Source: Plectosphaerella cucumerina
Lineage: Eukaryota > Ascomycota > Sordariomycetes > Glomerellales > Plectosphaerellaceae
Assembly: GCA_020746995.1 (NCBI GenBank)
Contig: JAGPXD010000001.1
Span: 3,410,001 to 3,474,000, forward strand
DNA length: 64,000 nucleotides
Direction: 5' to 3'
Shown: piece after piece, positions 1 through 10,295 of the stretch
Layout of the letters: every line of letters starts with the position of its first letter
Numbering within the stretch: position 1 is the stretch's first letter
Notes under the pieces: generated by a model
What the model was told of the DNA's origin: nothing
Seen by the model: the letters and a program-made list of their open reading frames with translations, nothing else
The model's database searches: none
Made by a program: the position numbers and the translations under genes

Positions 1-1170
1 CACGGTCCTGAAGATGCTGACCATGAAGTTCATGGTCCAAGCGAGGAGTCCGACGAACATGAAGGCCGCCAAGGCGCTCGAGAGTTTGGTAACCGCCTTC
101 TCTCCGCGGTTGTTATGGTACACCAGAGACTCAAAGGCGAGGGCCGTGCTCGCCGACTTGAAGATGATGAAGAAGAGGTCCAGAAGGATCAGGGAGATCT
201 TCTGGTTGGTCGGGCGCAGTCCCAGCGGCTTGCCCGTGTATTCGTCCCACAGCATGTACCCGATGTAGGGCACGGCAACGACGTCAATGGCGATGGCCAC
301 GACGCTCTGCGTCCGCTCCGCACTGTCGTCCCCCCGGCTACCCTCGTGCTTGAATATAGCCGCGGCTATGGCAAGCGAGAATAAGGACGTGATCATGACA
401 ACCAGCCGGAAGACCAGCGGTATCAGCGGGTGTCGTAGGATCGTTTGCCAGAGGCGCTCCATAAAGGTCCTCCTCCTCCTCTTCCGCTTGATTGCCTTTG
501 GATCGAGCGGATGCAGTGGTTTCTCGCAAGGTCGGTTGAAGCCCGGCTGCAGCTGATCGAGGACGTCGGGCTTGACCACCTCGGATTCCTCGCCCTCGGC
601 ATGGCCGTACACCGACGACTGTAGGAAATGGCGCCAGGCCGTTGCTGTGGGAGGCGCCTGCGGTCCATGTGCGTAGGCTGCAACGATAACGGGCTCGGCG
701 GTACGTAGGTGATCCCACTTCCTGCCCTGCTGGCCTCTGCCCCTCATAATAAGGTGCTGTAGGCTCATACGCTTCTGCGGAGGGGTACGCTGGTCGTGCA
801 GCGGATCCGCGGCCCAGTCGACGAAGCCATCCTTAGACACCCGTCTCTCCAGCTCGGTCGGACTATGGTTGTGCCTCGGGAGGACTGTTCGTTTCGGCGG
901 GTTCAGCAGGTGCATCTGGTCCTCGGACAGGGGCCCAGACTCCGACTCGAACGACTCGATCCATGCTGCAGGAGGCCTCAAAGTCAGCGTTCATGCTCTG
1001 CGTTCGGGTTTATGCCTCGAGGGGCAGCGGTGGCGATGTTTCATACGGGGCAGTGACCGAGGTGGGCGCTGGCGCGAGCCACTGTTGGCAAGGGTTGCGT
1101 TGCTCGTGTTGACCGAGGCGCGGGTGTCGGGGGAGCCCGACATGCCAGCGCGGCCGGGCTCGAGATCCAT
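1..1170 (-). CDS. SRF1: SRF1-like regulator of phospholipase D, C-terminus cut off by the window edge
   Basis: Exons run 1170-1047 and 965-1 on the minus strand; the intron 966-1046 starts GTATGA and ends CTGAC...CAG. It is needed because the upstream frame otherwise meets a stop, and the join reads SLP-PWIESFE. The visible 363 residues have a hydrophilic N-terminal half, a basic patch KRKRRRR, then at least three hydrophobic segments (LVVMITSLFSLAIAAAIF; SVVAIAIDVVAVPYIGYML; ISLILLDLFFIIFK) and a fourth starting at the edge. The motif EYTGKPLGLR between segments is what I associate with the fungal SRF1 family, membrane proteins that in yeast support phospholipase D (Spo14). The family call is from memory of this pattern; the gene and its membrane topology are better supported than the name. 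There is no stop codon inside the window. Confidence 0.68.
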
Positions 1171-2335
1171 CGCTCTGAGGGGCGAGGGCGGCGATCAGGG
1201 CCTGGGCGCGTCGAGGTGTATTGTAGAAATTCTATGGTACCGTGGTGTTGGACGTCGAGGCTCGTCGCATCGTCAGCCCGCAGGGCGCGACGGCGGCCTC
1301 CGCTAGCAGGCCAGGATGCTGCTACCTTTTGGGGTGGCGCGCGATGCGCCTATATTTCGCAGGGACCAGGTGGAGAGAAGCAGATGGTAACTCGTAAGGA
1401 AAAAATGCGTCGCGGAAGAAGATGCGGTTTATTCGGAAACGTAGAAGTCGGTGGGTGCTCCCGTCGATCAGCGCCGGGATGAACATGTGGTCATGGTGGT
1501 GTCCCGGGAAACCCGTTCAACAACCGGGTCAGGCGCCTGTTTGTTGGACCCGATGGACGCCTGCCATCGATGAGGCAGGGGCTCACTTTCAGGCTTGTCG
1601 GGTGCCCTTCGCAAGGGTGGCAGCGGGTTCCGCGGGGGCGCAGCGCGTCTCAAAATCAGTTGCTTCCCGAAGGGATGGATCCAAAGTCCCACCAGCAGCT
1701 CAAAGTGGTATCGAGGTACCTCGCCAGCTCCCGTCGCTAACAGATGGAACCCGGTTGGCGCCCTCCCTTCCACTTTAACACTGCCGGGGCTGGGACTCGC
1801 GCCGAGTCGAAGAATCCCACAGCGGGCTCGCGGCGTTGTGGCCAATGACGACAAGGGCATCGGAATCAGCTAATCCTGTTGGAAAAATCTCAGGGGTGCG
1901 GCCCCAGCAGCCTGCCACTTGAGCCTGCAGATGACCGCCATGTGCGTCACCGTTTGGCCCAGACCAGGAGCTCCAAAAAGCTTAGCTCCGGACGACTTTG
2001 CGCGCGTTCGCGATTCCGGTGTCCTGGCCCCGAAGATGGAGACGACGACATCTCGCCTCCCTCAGCGCGACAACTGCACAGCCATCCACGAGTCTCAGCT
2101 TCATAAAGATCCTCGTGCCCAAGCCGCCACCTCAGCCAGATATCCCTCTTGAGCCTGCGCACCTCGACGATGCGGTGTTCCCTCCGCCAGTCTCCAGACA
2201 TACAGTAATCAACGCCAGCCGCGGCCCCCGCCAGAGGCACCGAACAGCGCTGCGCCCGCACTCTTTATATCCCGGCTGGTCCGTTACACCTACCGCTGTT
2301 ACCGCCGCCGCCGTACTCGGCTCCCGACCGCCATC
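1171..2335. other. Intergenic, divergent promoter region
   Basis: Separates the divergent SRF1-like gene and the K+/H+ exchange-related gene. Open frames here are short, overlapping and without recognisable protein character. No RNA gene or repeat was seen. Confidence 0.6.
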
Positions 2336-3272
2336 ATGCGCGTCTATCTCTTTCCATTGACCACAAATCGCACACTCCTTTACTGCCAACGGCCACGGGT
2401 CGCCACCGCCGGCAAGCAGAGCCTTGCCGACAAGATCACTACCAAGGCCGCAAAGCTCTGGGCTGGTTGGGAGAAGAAGGAGAGTGGTTGGCAGAAGAAG
2501 GTCGTCAACTACGGAAACCATGCCCTCAGGAGGATCCCCTATGAAGAATGGGGACTCAAATCCGTCCCTCCCCTGTCGGCGCGCAAGAAGGAGCTCGAGC
2601 TGAAGGGCAACGATAAGGTTGAGCTGATCTACCCGTCCTCGATCATCCCGACCCAGAAGGCAGAGAGCCTGGTGCTGAGGCTTGCCACCGAGAGGCAAGC
2701 CCTCAACAAGAAGCGTCTGACGTGGTGCGTCGTCGGCATGCCCATCACCATACCATTTGCGCTGGTGCCCGTGTAAGTTGCACCATAGAAGCTTTCAAAA
2801 GTTTATCTTGTCGCTGACCATGTTCACCAGGGTTCCGAACCTTCCCTTCTTCTACCTCGTCTACCGCGCATGGTCACATTGGCGCGCCCTTGCCGGCGGT
2901 AACCATCTCGAATTCCTCGTCAAGAACAAGCTATTCAAGCTCTCGCCCTCCAAGCTACTGGACGATATATACAACCCATTATTGCCAGAGAAGGGAGAGA
3001 AGATGAACCTCAAGTCCATCGAGCAGACGGGCCCCCTCAAGAGCGAGCCCGAGGTTGCCGCCGACGAGCTTGTCATCCTCACCGAGGACCACAGTGAGGA
3101 CATTGCCGAGGCCCTCGAGCTCCCCGAACTCGAGGTCGAGATGGAGAGGGCCATCTGGCAGATCAACCAGGCCAAAAAGCAAGCAAAGAAACGCGAAGAG
3201 GAGAAAACCCATCAGGCCGACGCCAACAAGTCCGAAAAGTCCGACAAGCCAGGAAAAGACGCGGAGCCGTAG
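2336..3272 (+). CDS. Mitochondrial K+-H+ exchange-related protein
   Basis: Exons 2336-2772 and 2831-3272 join across a 58-nt GTAAGT...CAG intron, giving 292 residues. The join restores the hydrophobic stretch PITIPFALVPVVPNLPFFYLVY, a membrane hairpin in the middle of the protein. The N-terminus MRVYLFPLT, the block containing RRIPYEEWGLKSVPP, and the Lys/Glu-rich C-terminal tail fit the fungal family annotated as mitochondrial K+-H+ exchange-related (the family of yeast YDL183C/MRX19), thought to belong to an inner-membrane cation/proton exchange system. Function is by family only. The C-terminal KKQAKKREEEK region is probably coiled or disordered. It is convergent with the small gene at 3472-4017. 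Confidence 0.8.
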
Positions 3273-3471
3273 CACCCGACGTCGACGCAGTACTGAAGGA
3301 AGAACACCGAAAGCGAACCCCCAGAAAACAAAATATGTGCCGGAAGCGTGCCAAACTCTCCTCAATCCCCAGAATCCCAGGCCTGGACGCCAAACCCCTC
3401 CCTGTTCCTGTACCACCACCCCCTTTCCACACCAAACTCTCCCTTCTAGGCGGACTGACGTCAAGTCCGCT

Positions 3472-4017
3472 TCACGCCGTCCACTGGTGCAGGGGCCAGA
3501 CTCCGGGGACATCGCCAGAGTTGAGGAATGCCCACATTGGTAGGCACCCCCCAAGACACATGAACCCGGCGAGCAGCAGTGCCCTGCTTGTGCTGTCGAA
3601 TAGAGACCGCGTACGGCTTTCGAAGACGTCGCCCGACCAACTCAGCAGCCCCCTCCGGGCCTCATCCCCATCGCAGTCGTCGTGGTCCTCAGAAAAGAAG
3701 TCCTGATCTTCAACGCCCTCTTCCCAGTGCGCCTTGTGGGATGGCCTCACAGATCCTCCGTCAAGCGCGAATCTCGGCTTCTCTTGGTTTGATGCCGGGC
3801 TGTGGTCGGTGCTCCAGTTGCTTTCAGGGACGTTGGCCGAATTCCACATTTCTTCGACCTTCTGCACCAACAACCTCTGCGTCGGGCTAAGGTCGCCATA
3901 GTTTGACCGGCGCCGTTTGGAGCTCGGCCATGGCGTCTTGATATCGGCGTGACCCTCGGGGTTCAGGGGCGAGGAGATGAGGGGACTGTACATGTCCCGG
4001 CTCGGTCGAGGCGACAT
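3472..4017 (-). CDS. Small predicted tail-anchored protein of unknown function
   Basis: A single uninterrupted frame of 181 residues starting MSPRPSRDMYSPL. The first 140 residues are hydrophilic, with a basic KRRR patch and a very acidic stretch (EDHDDCDGDEA). One hydrophobic segment near the C-terminus (ALLLAGFMCLGGCLPMWAFL) is followed by a short polar tail, the layout of a tail-anchored membrane protein. I do not recognise a family. Support comes from the clean start, balanced composition (unlike the Arg/Pro/Ser-rich chance frames nearby) and its convergent position, 199 bp from the neighbouring stop. It could still be a chance frame. Confidence 0.55.
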   Translation of the reverse strand: MSPRPSRDMYSPLISSPLNPEGHADIKTPWPSSKRRRSNYGDLSPTQRLLVQKVEEMWNSANVPESNWSTDHSPASNQEKPRFALDGGSVRPSHKAHWEEGVEDQDFFSEDHDDCDGDEARRGLLSWSGDVFESRTRSLFDSTSRALLLAGFMCLGGCLPMWAFLNSGDVPGVWPLHQWTA

Positions 4018-5620
4018 GGTTGCTGGCTGTATGTGAGAGAACGATATGTATAGTGCTTGTAATGTGCCGGATGGTGATAGCGCCGCGTATAGACTTCCGG
4101 TACTACCAACCCAATCCTGTAGCCGTGGTATGTTCTGTCTGTATCGCTTGGGGCCCGGAGGATTGGGTCGATTGCTGCAGGATGACTCGTGAAGATAGTG
4201 TCAGAGGTGAGGAAGATCGGAGAGCACTCCGTTTCTAAAAGGTCCGGCGGGCACTACAGACAGCGTCGGTCCTTCCCTCCCTTCGTTCGCGAGATCCTTG
4301 CTGTGTTTTCCCTGGGCTTCGCCTCTTCGAGACCCCCTTCGCACGGCCTGATTATCGTCTCGTGGGCGATACGCGCACCCTTGGAATGCTTCGACGAGTG
4401 ACGGAATGCGAGACACCTGGAAGGGTCTGGTATGGGCCTGGATGGGGGTTCCCCAGGCACTGCGTGAGACGTCCGGAAAGCGCGGCGCTGGTAAATAAAA
4501 AGAAATTCCCAGACACCGCTCAGGGCTCGCCCATCCTCCAGAGGGAGGACCCTTACGCCAGAGACATCGATGGTCGCGCAATGTAGTCCTCCTCCGCCAC
4601 TCGGGGGAGGGAAGCATTCCTGCGCCCGTGGAAGGAGGAGGCGCTCGAATTCTCTGTGTAGATGAGCACGAGGCGGCCGGTGGCAGATAATCGGCCCCTT
4701 TGTTTGGCCAGTGGCAGCTCGCGCCCCTTGATGTCGAGGGCAATTCGAACAAGGCCGAGGCGAGCCACATTCCCGCCGGGATGGTTCTCGCTCGCCACTT
4801 TGTGCGTATCATACACGAAAGACCCGCCATGGGGAGAAGCCATGGCTCAAGAGATAAGAGGTAGTATCGATCGATCGACCTTGACCTCGGGGTTAGACCC
4901 CAGCTCCGAGGAGACTGGAGCTGCATGATTATTTGACTACTTCGCCCACCGGCCACGATGTAGTATTCCTGTATCTGAGACACGAATGCCCGAGAGTCGA
5001 GATAAGTTACATTGCCTGGCCCTCTCTCCATGTCCCAGGTCCCCAGGTCTCACTCAGCACAGTCGCTCATTCTAGTCGCTGCGGGCACAGAGGTGGCCGA
5101 AGGTAGCACAGGGCAGTCTGGGCATCAAAACAAAACAAGCCTTCATTTCTGCAAAAGCAACTTTTGGGTATCCCTCGCTAATAGGGAGACGGGTCGCTGC
5201 CGCCGAGCGGCTCCTATACGCCGAGTGCCAAAGAATCCGTCCCGCCATGGCCTCCATGGCCCTTCCATGCTTCGTCCCCTCCCATCGCGTTGTGCAGGTT
5301 CATGTCGAAGAGACCAGAACGCGGGGACACACCCCCGATCCAGGAAACCACAACGCCGGCCCTTTCTAAGACCCTTCGAGGTCCCCCATTAACATAAACC
5401 AGGTCGCCGACCGGCACCTAGCTCCGCGGTGTGGGACTACGCCAACCGCCAAGCATTGAGAGTGCCGCCCAAGAAGAGAACAGCCTCGGAACAAGGAGAG
5501 GCTGGCGCGTATCTAATCGTACACAAAAGATGTCTCGGACCGTCCATCGCGGTTCTGTCTCATCTGAAATGGCTTTCATCCCAGTGTTGTCAGAATCGCC
5601 CGGATGAGCTGAAGCGTATG
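4018..5620. other. Intergenic, no supported gene
   Basis: Holds the upstream region of the small tail-anchored gene and the 3' side of areB. The longest open frame (4201-5031, minus, 276 codons) has chance-like composition and no domain, so I leave it out. Confidence 0.55.
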
Positions 5621-7885
5621 CTATGCGGCAGCAGCGCGCGAGTTGGCGTCTTCAGCAACAGTCTGGGCGTCAGAAGCCTCCTCGGCATGGGGGTCTTCGG
5701 GAGCTTCCATCTTCGTGTGCACAGTGGTGGTGTCCTCAGTGGCCTCCTGGGGTTCCTGGGTGTCTGGTGCGTCCTGGAGATCTTGCAGCTCACGGGCCTC
5801 TTGCGCCTCCTGGGCCACCTGGGCTTCGTGAACCTCGGCGGCACTGACAGCCGCGGCAGCAACGGCGGCGGCCACGGCACCGTCAGCCGCCGACACCATT
5901 TCCGCATCTTGGTCGGCAGCCTGCTCGACGGCAAAAGCAACCTGCTCGGCATCGCGGTCTTCTGGTTGCTCCGAGAGACGAGCTCTCTTGTAAGGCCTGT
6001 CGGTCTCGATGAAGTTTGCGGCATCCCGGACGGCCTTGAGCTCAATCTCCAGCTCGTCGAGACGACGCTTCATATTGTTCTCCCTGCGGTGACTGTCCTC
6101 CAGCTGGGCACGCAGCTGGGCCTCGGCCTGACCACTGATCTCCTGTCCACGCCTAGCGGTGGCCTCGTCGTGTTCCAGCTGGCCCAGGCGACCGCGGAAC
6201 AGTTCGTTAATGACCTCAAGCTCGCTGACACGGGTCTTGAGGGCCGAATTGGCGGCAATGAGCTGCTCGTGGGTCTGCGGGGTATCGAGGTTGCGATCGC
6301 CGTTGAGAGGAGATCCTGGCCTGTTCGGGGAGAAGCCCGTCAGGGCACCGGACTGGAAGTGGGAGTCGTCGAGGGTGTGGAAGCCGGTCATAGCTGGGTT
6401 GTAGAGAGAGGGGGTTCCGCCGCGAGAGCCGGGCGAGTTGTTGTCGCCGTGGCCGTTGGCCTTCTGGCGCTGAGCGGGCGTAACGGATCCCAGTTGGGCA
6501 TTAAGGTCGAAGCCGTTCGGGTCGGATGCGCCAAAGTTGCCTTGAGCCTGCTGTTGGGCAGCGGCCTGTTGCGCTTGCTGCTGCTGCTAGCAAAGAGGTC
6601 AGCGGGGAGGCTGAAGGGGAGTTGCGCACGACGGGCGCATACCTTCTTCTTAGTCGCAAGATCAGGGCGCATCGTCTTGACGCGATTGCGACTCTTGATG
6701 ACGTCTGTCTTGAGGGAAATGGGCCGCGGGCGACCATGCAGCTTCAGGAAGAGGCCGCAGGCATTGCAGAGGACGGCGCCATACTCGTCGCGACGCCAAA
6801 GCGGCGTCGTAGACGTTGAGCAGTTCTGGCAGACAGGCTGTGTCGGATCGCGAGTGTGGTTAGCAGGTGTGGCCATCATCGCGGCGGTTGCAGTAGGTTT
6901 CCTGGGACGATCTCGTGGAAGGGGAATGCAACGAGCGATATGGTCGGTCGCAATGCGATGCGATGCGATGCGATACGATACGGGGTTGATAGAGATGATA
7001 AGAAAACTTTTGGGCCGGGATGGACGAGCGTTATCTCTCGAGAGTGGGGGAGGAACAGGGTGGGATGGGGCTGCAGAAAGCAGAAGCGGCGATAACCGGC
7101 AGCTGCCGCACGTGATGTGGGTCTGATAAGGATAAAAAATTCGATGTCATCGATTCGCCTGATCCAGACAGGGAGCCAAGTGCGGATGAACAGGGGCGTT
7201 TTGAGGAGGTGGGAAAGCGAGATGCAGAAGTAGCCGCGCCCCGTTGGCAAAAGACAGTACAAGGCCGACAGGGGCTCGTAAAAGAAGACAGACGTGCACT
7301 TACCACAGTCGAGGCTTGATTGCCCGAGACCACAGTCGGTGTTGGGGTACTTTGTGAGGGCTGATGGCCCATTTGGACCACCTGCTGTTGTGCCTGTTGC
7401 GGCGCTGTAGCGGCCAGAGAGAGGCCATGATGCTGTTGCTGCTGCTGCTGCTGCGGCGGTTGTTGTTGCGCAGGTTGTTGCTGCTGCGGCTGCTGTTGTA
7501 CAGGTGCATGCGCTGAGGGACTGAGGTTGTTGGCCCTGGAAGCATGTCAGCTCAGCGATCGCCAGCAACCTTTGGATGGCAGCAGTGGGCCAGGGAAGTA
7601 TGTGGACAGCGTGTTGTGGCCTCAGACCAAGTCCTTCGGTACACTCGCTGGACAGCCCAAGCCCGCCTCTCCTGCCATCAACCAGAAATACCATGCGACA
7701 TACCTCATTGGTGGGGAGTTGTTGTTGGACGCGTTGACAGCGGCTAGGTTGGAGATGCCTGGCAGCTGGGGCAGGGAGCCGTTGGTGGATGTTGAGCTTG
7801 GGCGCTGGACGGGCTCCTTAAAGTCCAGGCCAGTCGTCAGGCCCATCATACTGTTGTCCTCCATGTTCTCGTTGACAGCCTGCAT
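5621..7885 (-). CDS. areB: GATA transcription factor AreB/ASD4 (Dal80-type)
   Basis: Exons 7885-7704, 7535-7304, 6837-6643 and 6586-5621 give 524 residues. A single fungal GATA finger begins CQNC and closes CNAC (CX2CX17CX2C, residues about 141-163), followed by FLKLHGRPRPISLK. Before it lies a Gln-rich region encoded by CAG/CAA runs; after it are a second Gln run, a Ser/Gly/Asn stretch, and a long C-terminal coiled coil with leucine-zipper spacing (LKTRVSELEVINELF; RRLDELEIELKAV, about residues 304-400), then an Ala/Glu-rich acidic tail. One finger plus a C-terminal zipper is the AreB/NreB/ASD-4 layout: factors that oppose AreA in nitrogen control, and in Neurospora (asd-4) act in ascus development. 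The intron before the finger exon is 466 nt, long for this window. An alternative N-terminus MMATPANHTRDPTQ starts inside it at 6879 and is in frame with the finger. Start ATG 7885 is my choice; MEDN downstream is also possible. Confidence 0.9.
6953..6982. repeat. GCGAT pentamer microsatellite in an areB intron
   Basis: Four tandem GCGAT units followed by ACGAT and a partial copy on the plus strand. It sits in the 466-nt intron, close to the HGATAR cluster. Confidence 0.85.
6987..7135. promoter_or_regulatory. Cluster of GATA-factor sites inside an areB intron
   Basis: On the plus strand: TGATAG (6987-6992), TGATAA (6996-7001), CGATAA (7090-7095) and TGATAA (7124-7129), all matching HGATAR, plus GGATAA (7130-7135). 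They lie 108-260 bp upstream of the in-intron ATG at 6879, where an internal promoter would place them. Sites are seen directly; promoter function is inferred. Confidence 0.5.
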
Positions 7886-8742
7886 CGTGTTGCCGGTTCC
7901 TCAAATTGGTCGGTGGACGGCGCTTTCGCGATCGCAAGCAGGCTCCAGACAAATCGCGTCGAAAGGAGCGAGCGCGCCTTCTTTCACTCAAGGCGCCTCG
8001 GGATGAGTCCAATCGTTCCAACGTCAATGTTCTGCGTCTTTGTTGGTGGAAAAGCGATGCGACGAGATGTTGAGTGGCGATGGGCTCGGGATCGGGGTAG
8101 GCGCGAAACGAGCGACGCGGATCGGATGGGGTCGATCAAAGAGGTGTGACGCGTGTAGTGGCCGATAGCATCAGCTCGGGTGCCTTTTGAAAGCGGTTAC
8201 GCGACGATTCGTTTCGCGGGCGAGGTGTGCAATTGGCAGGTGTTGAGTTGTCGCGCGCGTGGTCGGTAAACCGCGAGAATCAAAGAGACGTGAACAAGGC
8301 GAGTCGGTGGTGATATGGGCGACTTCTGGTTGGACGCCCCTTATCCTTGGAAACCTGGGTTGGAAGGTGAGGGTCGAGGTCGAGACTGGCAGGCGGGTGT
8401 GAATGGGCAGAGCCGGGGCGTTTCCCCCAAGGCGCTTATTGGCTGCTGAAGGCGCATTGTCTCTGAGCTAGGCAGGGATGATTACTCATCTTGTCAAGAT
8501 CGGATAAGGCAGGAAAGTCCGATAAGCCCCACGGTTGGCTTCGGTGTAAATCCGCTCACCGATATCCAGGAAAAAAAAGTCGGGAGGCGGCCCAGAGACA
8601 CAACGCCCCGGTTATCCTCGACAGCAACAGCTGCAACCACCACTCTCGTCGCAAACAGGTCCTGGACCTCACACCCTCCATACCTACACCCCATAACGAC
8701 CACATTCTCTCGGCATTGCATTGAATCGCCTTTTCCGCCACA
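7886..8742. other. Divergent areB/KRR1 promoter region
   Basis: No coding region supported. HGATAR matches occur at 8163-8168 (CGATAG) and 8520-8525 (CGATAA), and a weaker GGATAA at 8502-8507. These could take part in GATA-factor control of areB, though the last two lie nearer KRR1. Confidence 0.5.
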
Positions 8743-9825
8743 ATGCCTTCCCACAACGCAGAGAAGCCTTGGGACACGGATGACATCGACAAGTGGAAGG
8801 TCGACACTTTCAAGCCTGAAGACAACGTCGCCGGCAACTTCGCAGAGACCTCCGAGTTCCAGGTCCTGTTCCCCAAATATCGCGAGGTCTACCTGAAGGA
8901 GGCATGGCCTCTGGTGACCAAGAGCCTGGAGAAGCACGGCATTGCCTGCACACTGGACTTGGTAGAGGGTTCTATGGCCGTCAAGACCAGTATGTTGCCC
9001 CTCCTGCTGATGCGGACCACCTACCCTCGTTCGTTCATACTAACAACCGTGCAGCGCGAAAGACATATGATCCCGCCGCAATTCTCAACGCCCGCGACCT
9101 GATCAAGCTCCTTGCACGAAGTGTGCCTGTGCCGCAGGCCATCAAGATCCTCGAGGATGGAGTGGCGTGCGACATCATCAAGATCCGGAATCTCGTGGGG
9201 AACAAGGAGCGCTTCGTCAAGAGGCGGCAGAGGCTGCTCGGCCCCAACGGCTCCACCCTCAAGGCTCTCGAGCTCCTGACGGAGACGTACATCCTGGTCC
9301 ACGGCAACACTGTCTCGGCCATGGGCCCGTACAAGGGCCTGAAGGAGGTCAGGCGCATCGTCAACGACACGATGAACAACTTCCACCCCATCTATGCCAG
9401 TAAGTTGCCACTACTCCGCCTCCTTATCACAGCGACGATGCTGACGCGCCTCCGCAGTCAAGACCCTGATGATCAAGCGCGAGCTCGCCAAGGACCCCGA
9501 GCTGGCCAACGAGAACTGGGAGCGGTTCCTCCCCGACTTTGGCAAGAAGACGCTCAGCCACCGCCGCGTGCCGCACAAGGTCTCGGACAAGGGCAAGAAG
9601 ACGTACACGCCCTTCCCGCCGGCGCCGGAGAAGAGCAAGGTGGACAAGCAGATCGAGACGGGCGAGTACTTCCTCAGCAAGGAGGCGCAGGCGCGGACGG
9701 CACAGGCGGACCGGCAAAATCTGCAGAAGCAGAAGAAGGAGGAGCGGCTCAAGGAGAGGGAGAAGGAGTTCGAGGCGCCGGACGAGGGGTCCAAGAGGAA
9801 GAAGCGGAAGAAGAGCTCCGACTAG
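8743..9825 (+). CDS. KRR1: KRR1, small-subunit processome KH protein
   Basis: Exons 8743-8989, 9055-9399 and 9458-9825 give 319 residues. Both introns (65 and 58 nt, GTATGT and GTAAGT donors) restore conserved text: VKT-TRKTYDPAAIL and FHPIYA-IKTLMIKREL. The N-terminal WDTDDIDKWKVDTF, the KH-like block with RRQRLLGPNGSTLKALELLT, and the highly charged Lys-rich C-terminus (KRKKRKKSSD) are typical of KRR1, a nucleolar protein of the 90S pre-ribosome needed for 18S rRNA processing. Length is close to the family norm. It is divergent from areB and followed by a tRNA-Ala gene on the opposite strand. Confidence 0.96.
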
Positions 9826-10016
9826 ATGTACCACCACCCTGCGGACGGCCAGGCCAGCAGGGCCCGGTATGTAGCTGTCGAAAGATACCCTTTAGCGCAC
9901 GCTGTGGTTCACCGGGACATGCACATGATGCGGATCCAAGTCAGGATGGTCTTGGCATCAAAAGTTCACGCCCTCAAAAGCTTGGTCGACAACTGATCAG
10001 GGGCAAAAGTAAGATG

Positions 10017-10088
10017 TGGACAATCCGCGAATCGAACGCGGGACCTTCAGCATGCTAAGCAGACGTTATACCACTAAACCAATCGCCC
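10017..10088 (-). tRNA. tRNA-Ala (anticodon AGC)
   Basis: On the minus strand the 72 nt fold as a cloverleaf: acceptor stem GGGCGAT against ATTGTCC with discriminator A, a D arm around GTTTAGTGGTATAAC, anticodon loop TTAGCAT, and a perfect T stem CCGCG-TTCGATT-CGCGG (B box). The third acceptor pair is G-U, the alanine identity element G3:U70. No intron. The anticodon stem (TCTGC/GCTGA) has one central U-U mismatch, which is unusual but not disabling by itself. Confidence 0.88.
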
Positions 10089-10295
10089 ATCTTTGGATGT
10101 GAGAAGGCAAGGATCATGAGGCTATTTCGGCCGTGGAGATTGTGCGGGAGTGGCTCCGTAGTAGGGGGGGCGGACGTGATGGACCGGGCTAGGCCTTGCC
10201 CTTTCTCTGCGGAGACTCGGCTGGTCATTGTCAACCATGGAGGCCTTGAAAATCTTCATTAGGAAAGGAGCTCTAACATAGGTTGTGCTGCCATG

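Noticed and set aside
4201..5031. 276-codon minus-strand open frame
   Set aside because: Composition rich in Arg, Pro, Ser and Trp without hydrophobic pattern or domain, overlapping other chance frames.
5429..7126. 565-codon open frame on the plus strand across areB
   Set aside because: It is antisense to the GATA exons; its apparent openness comes from the Gln-rich and coiled-coil codons on the other strand. No domain, and it ignores areB introns.
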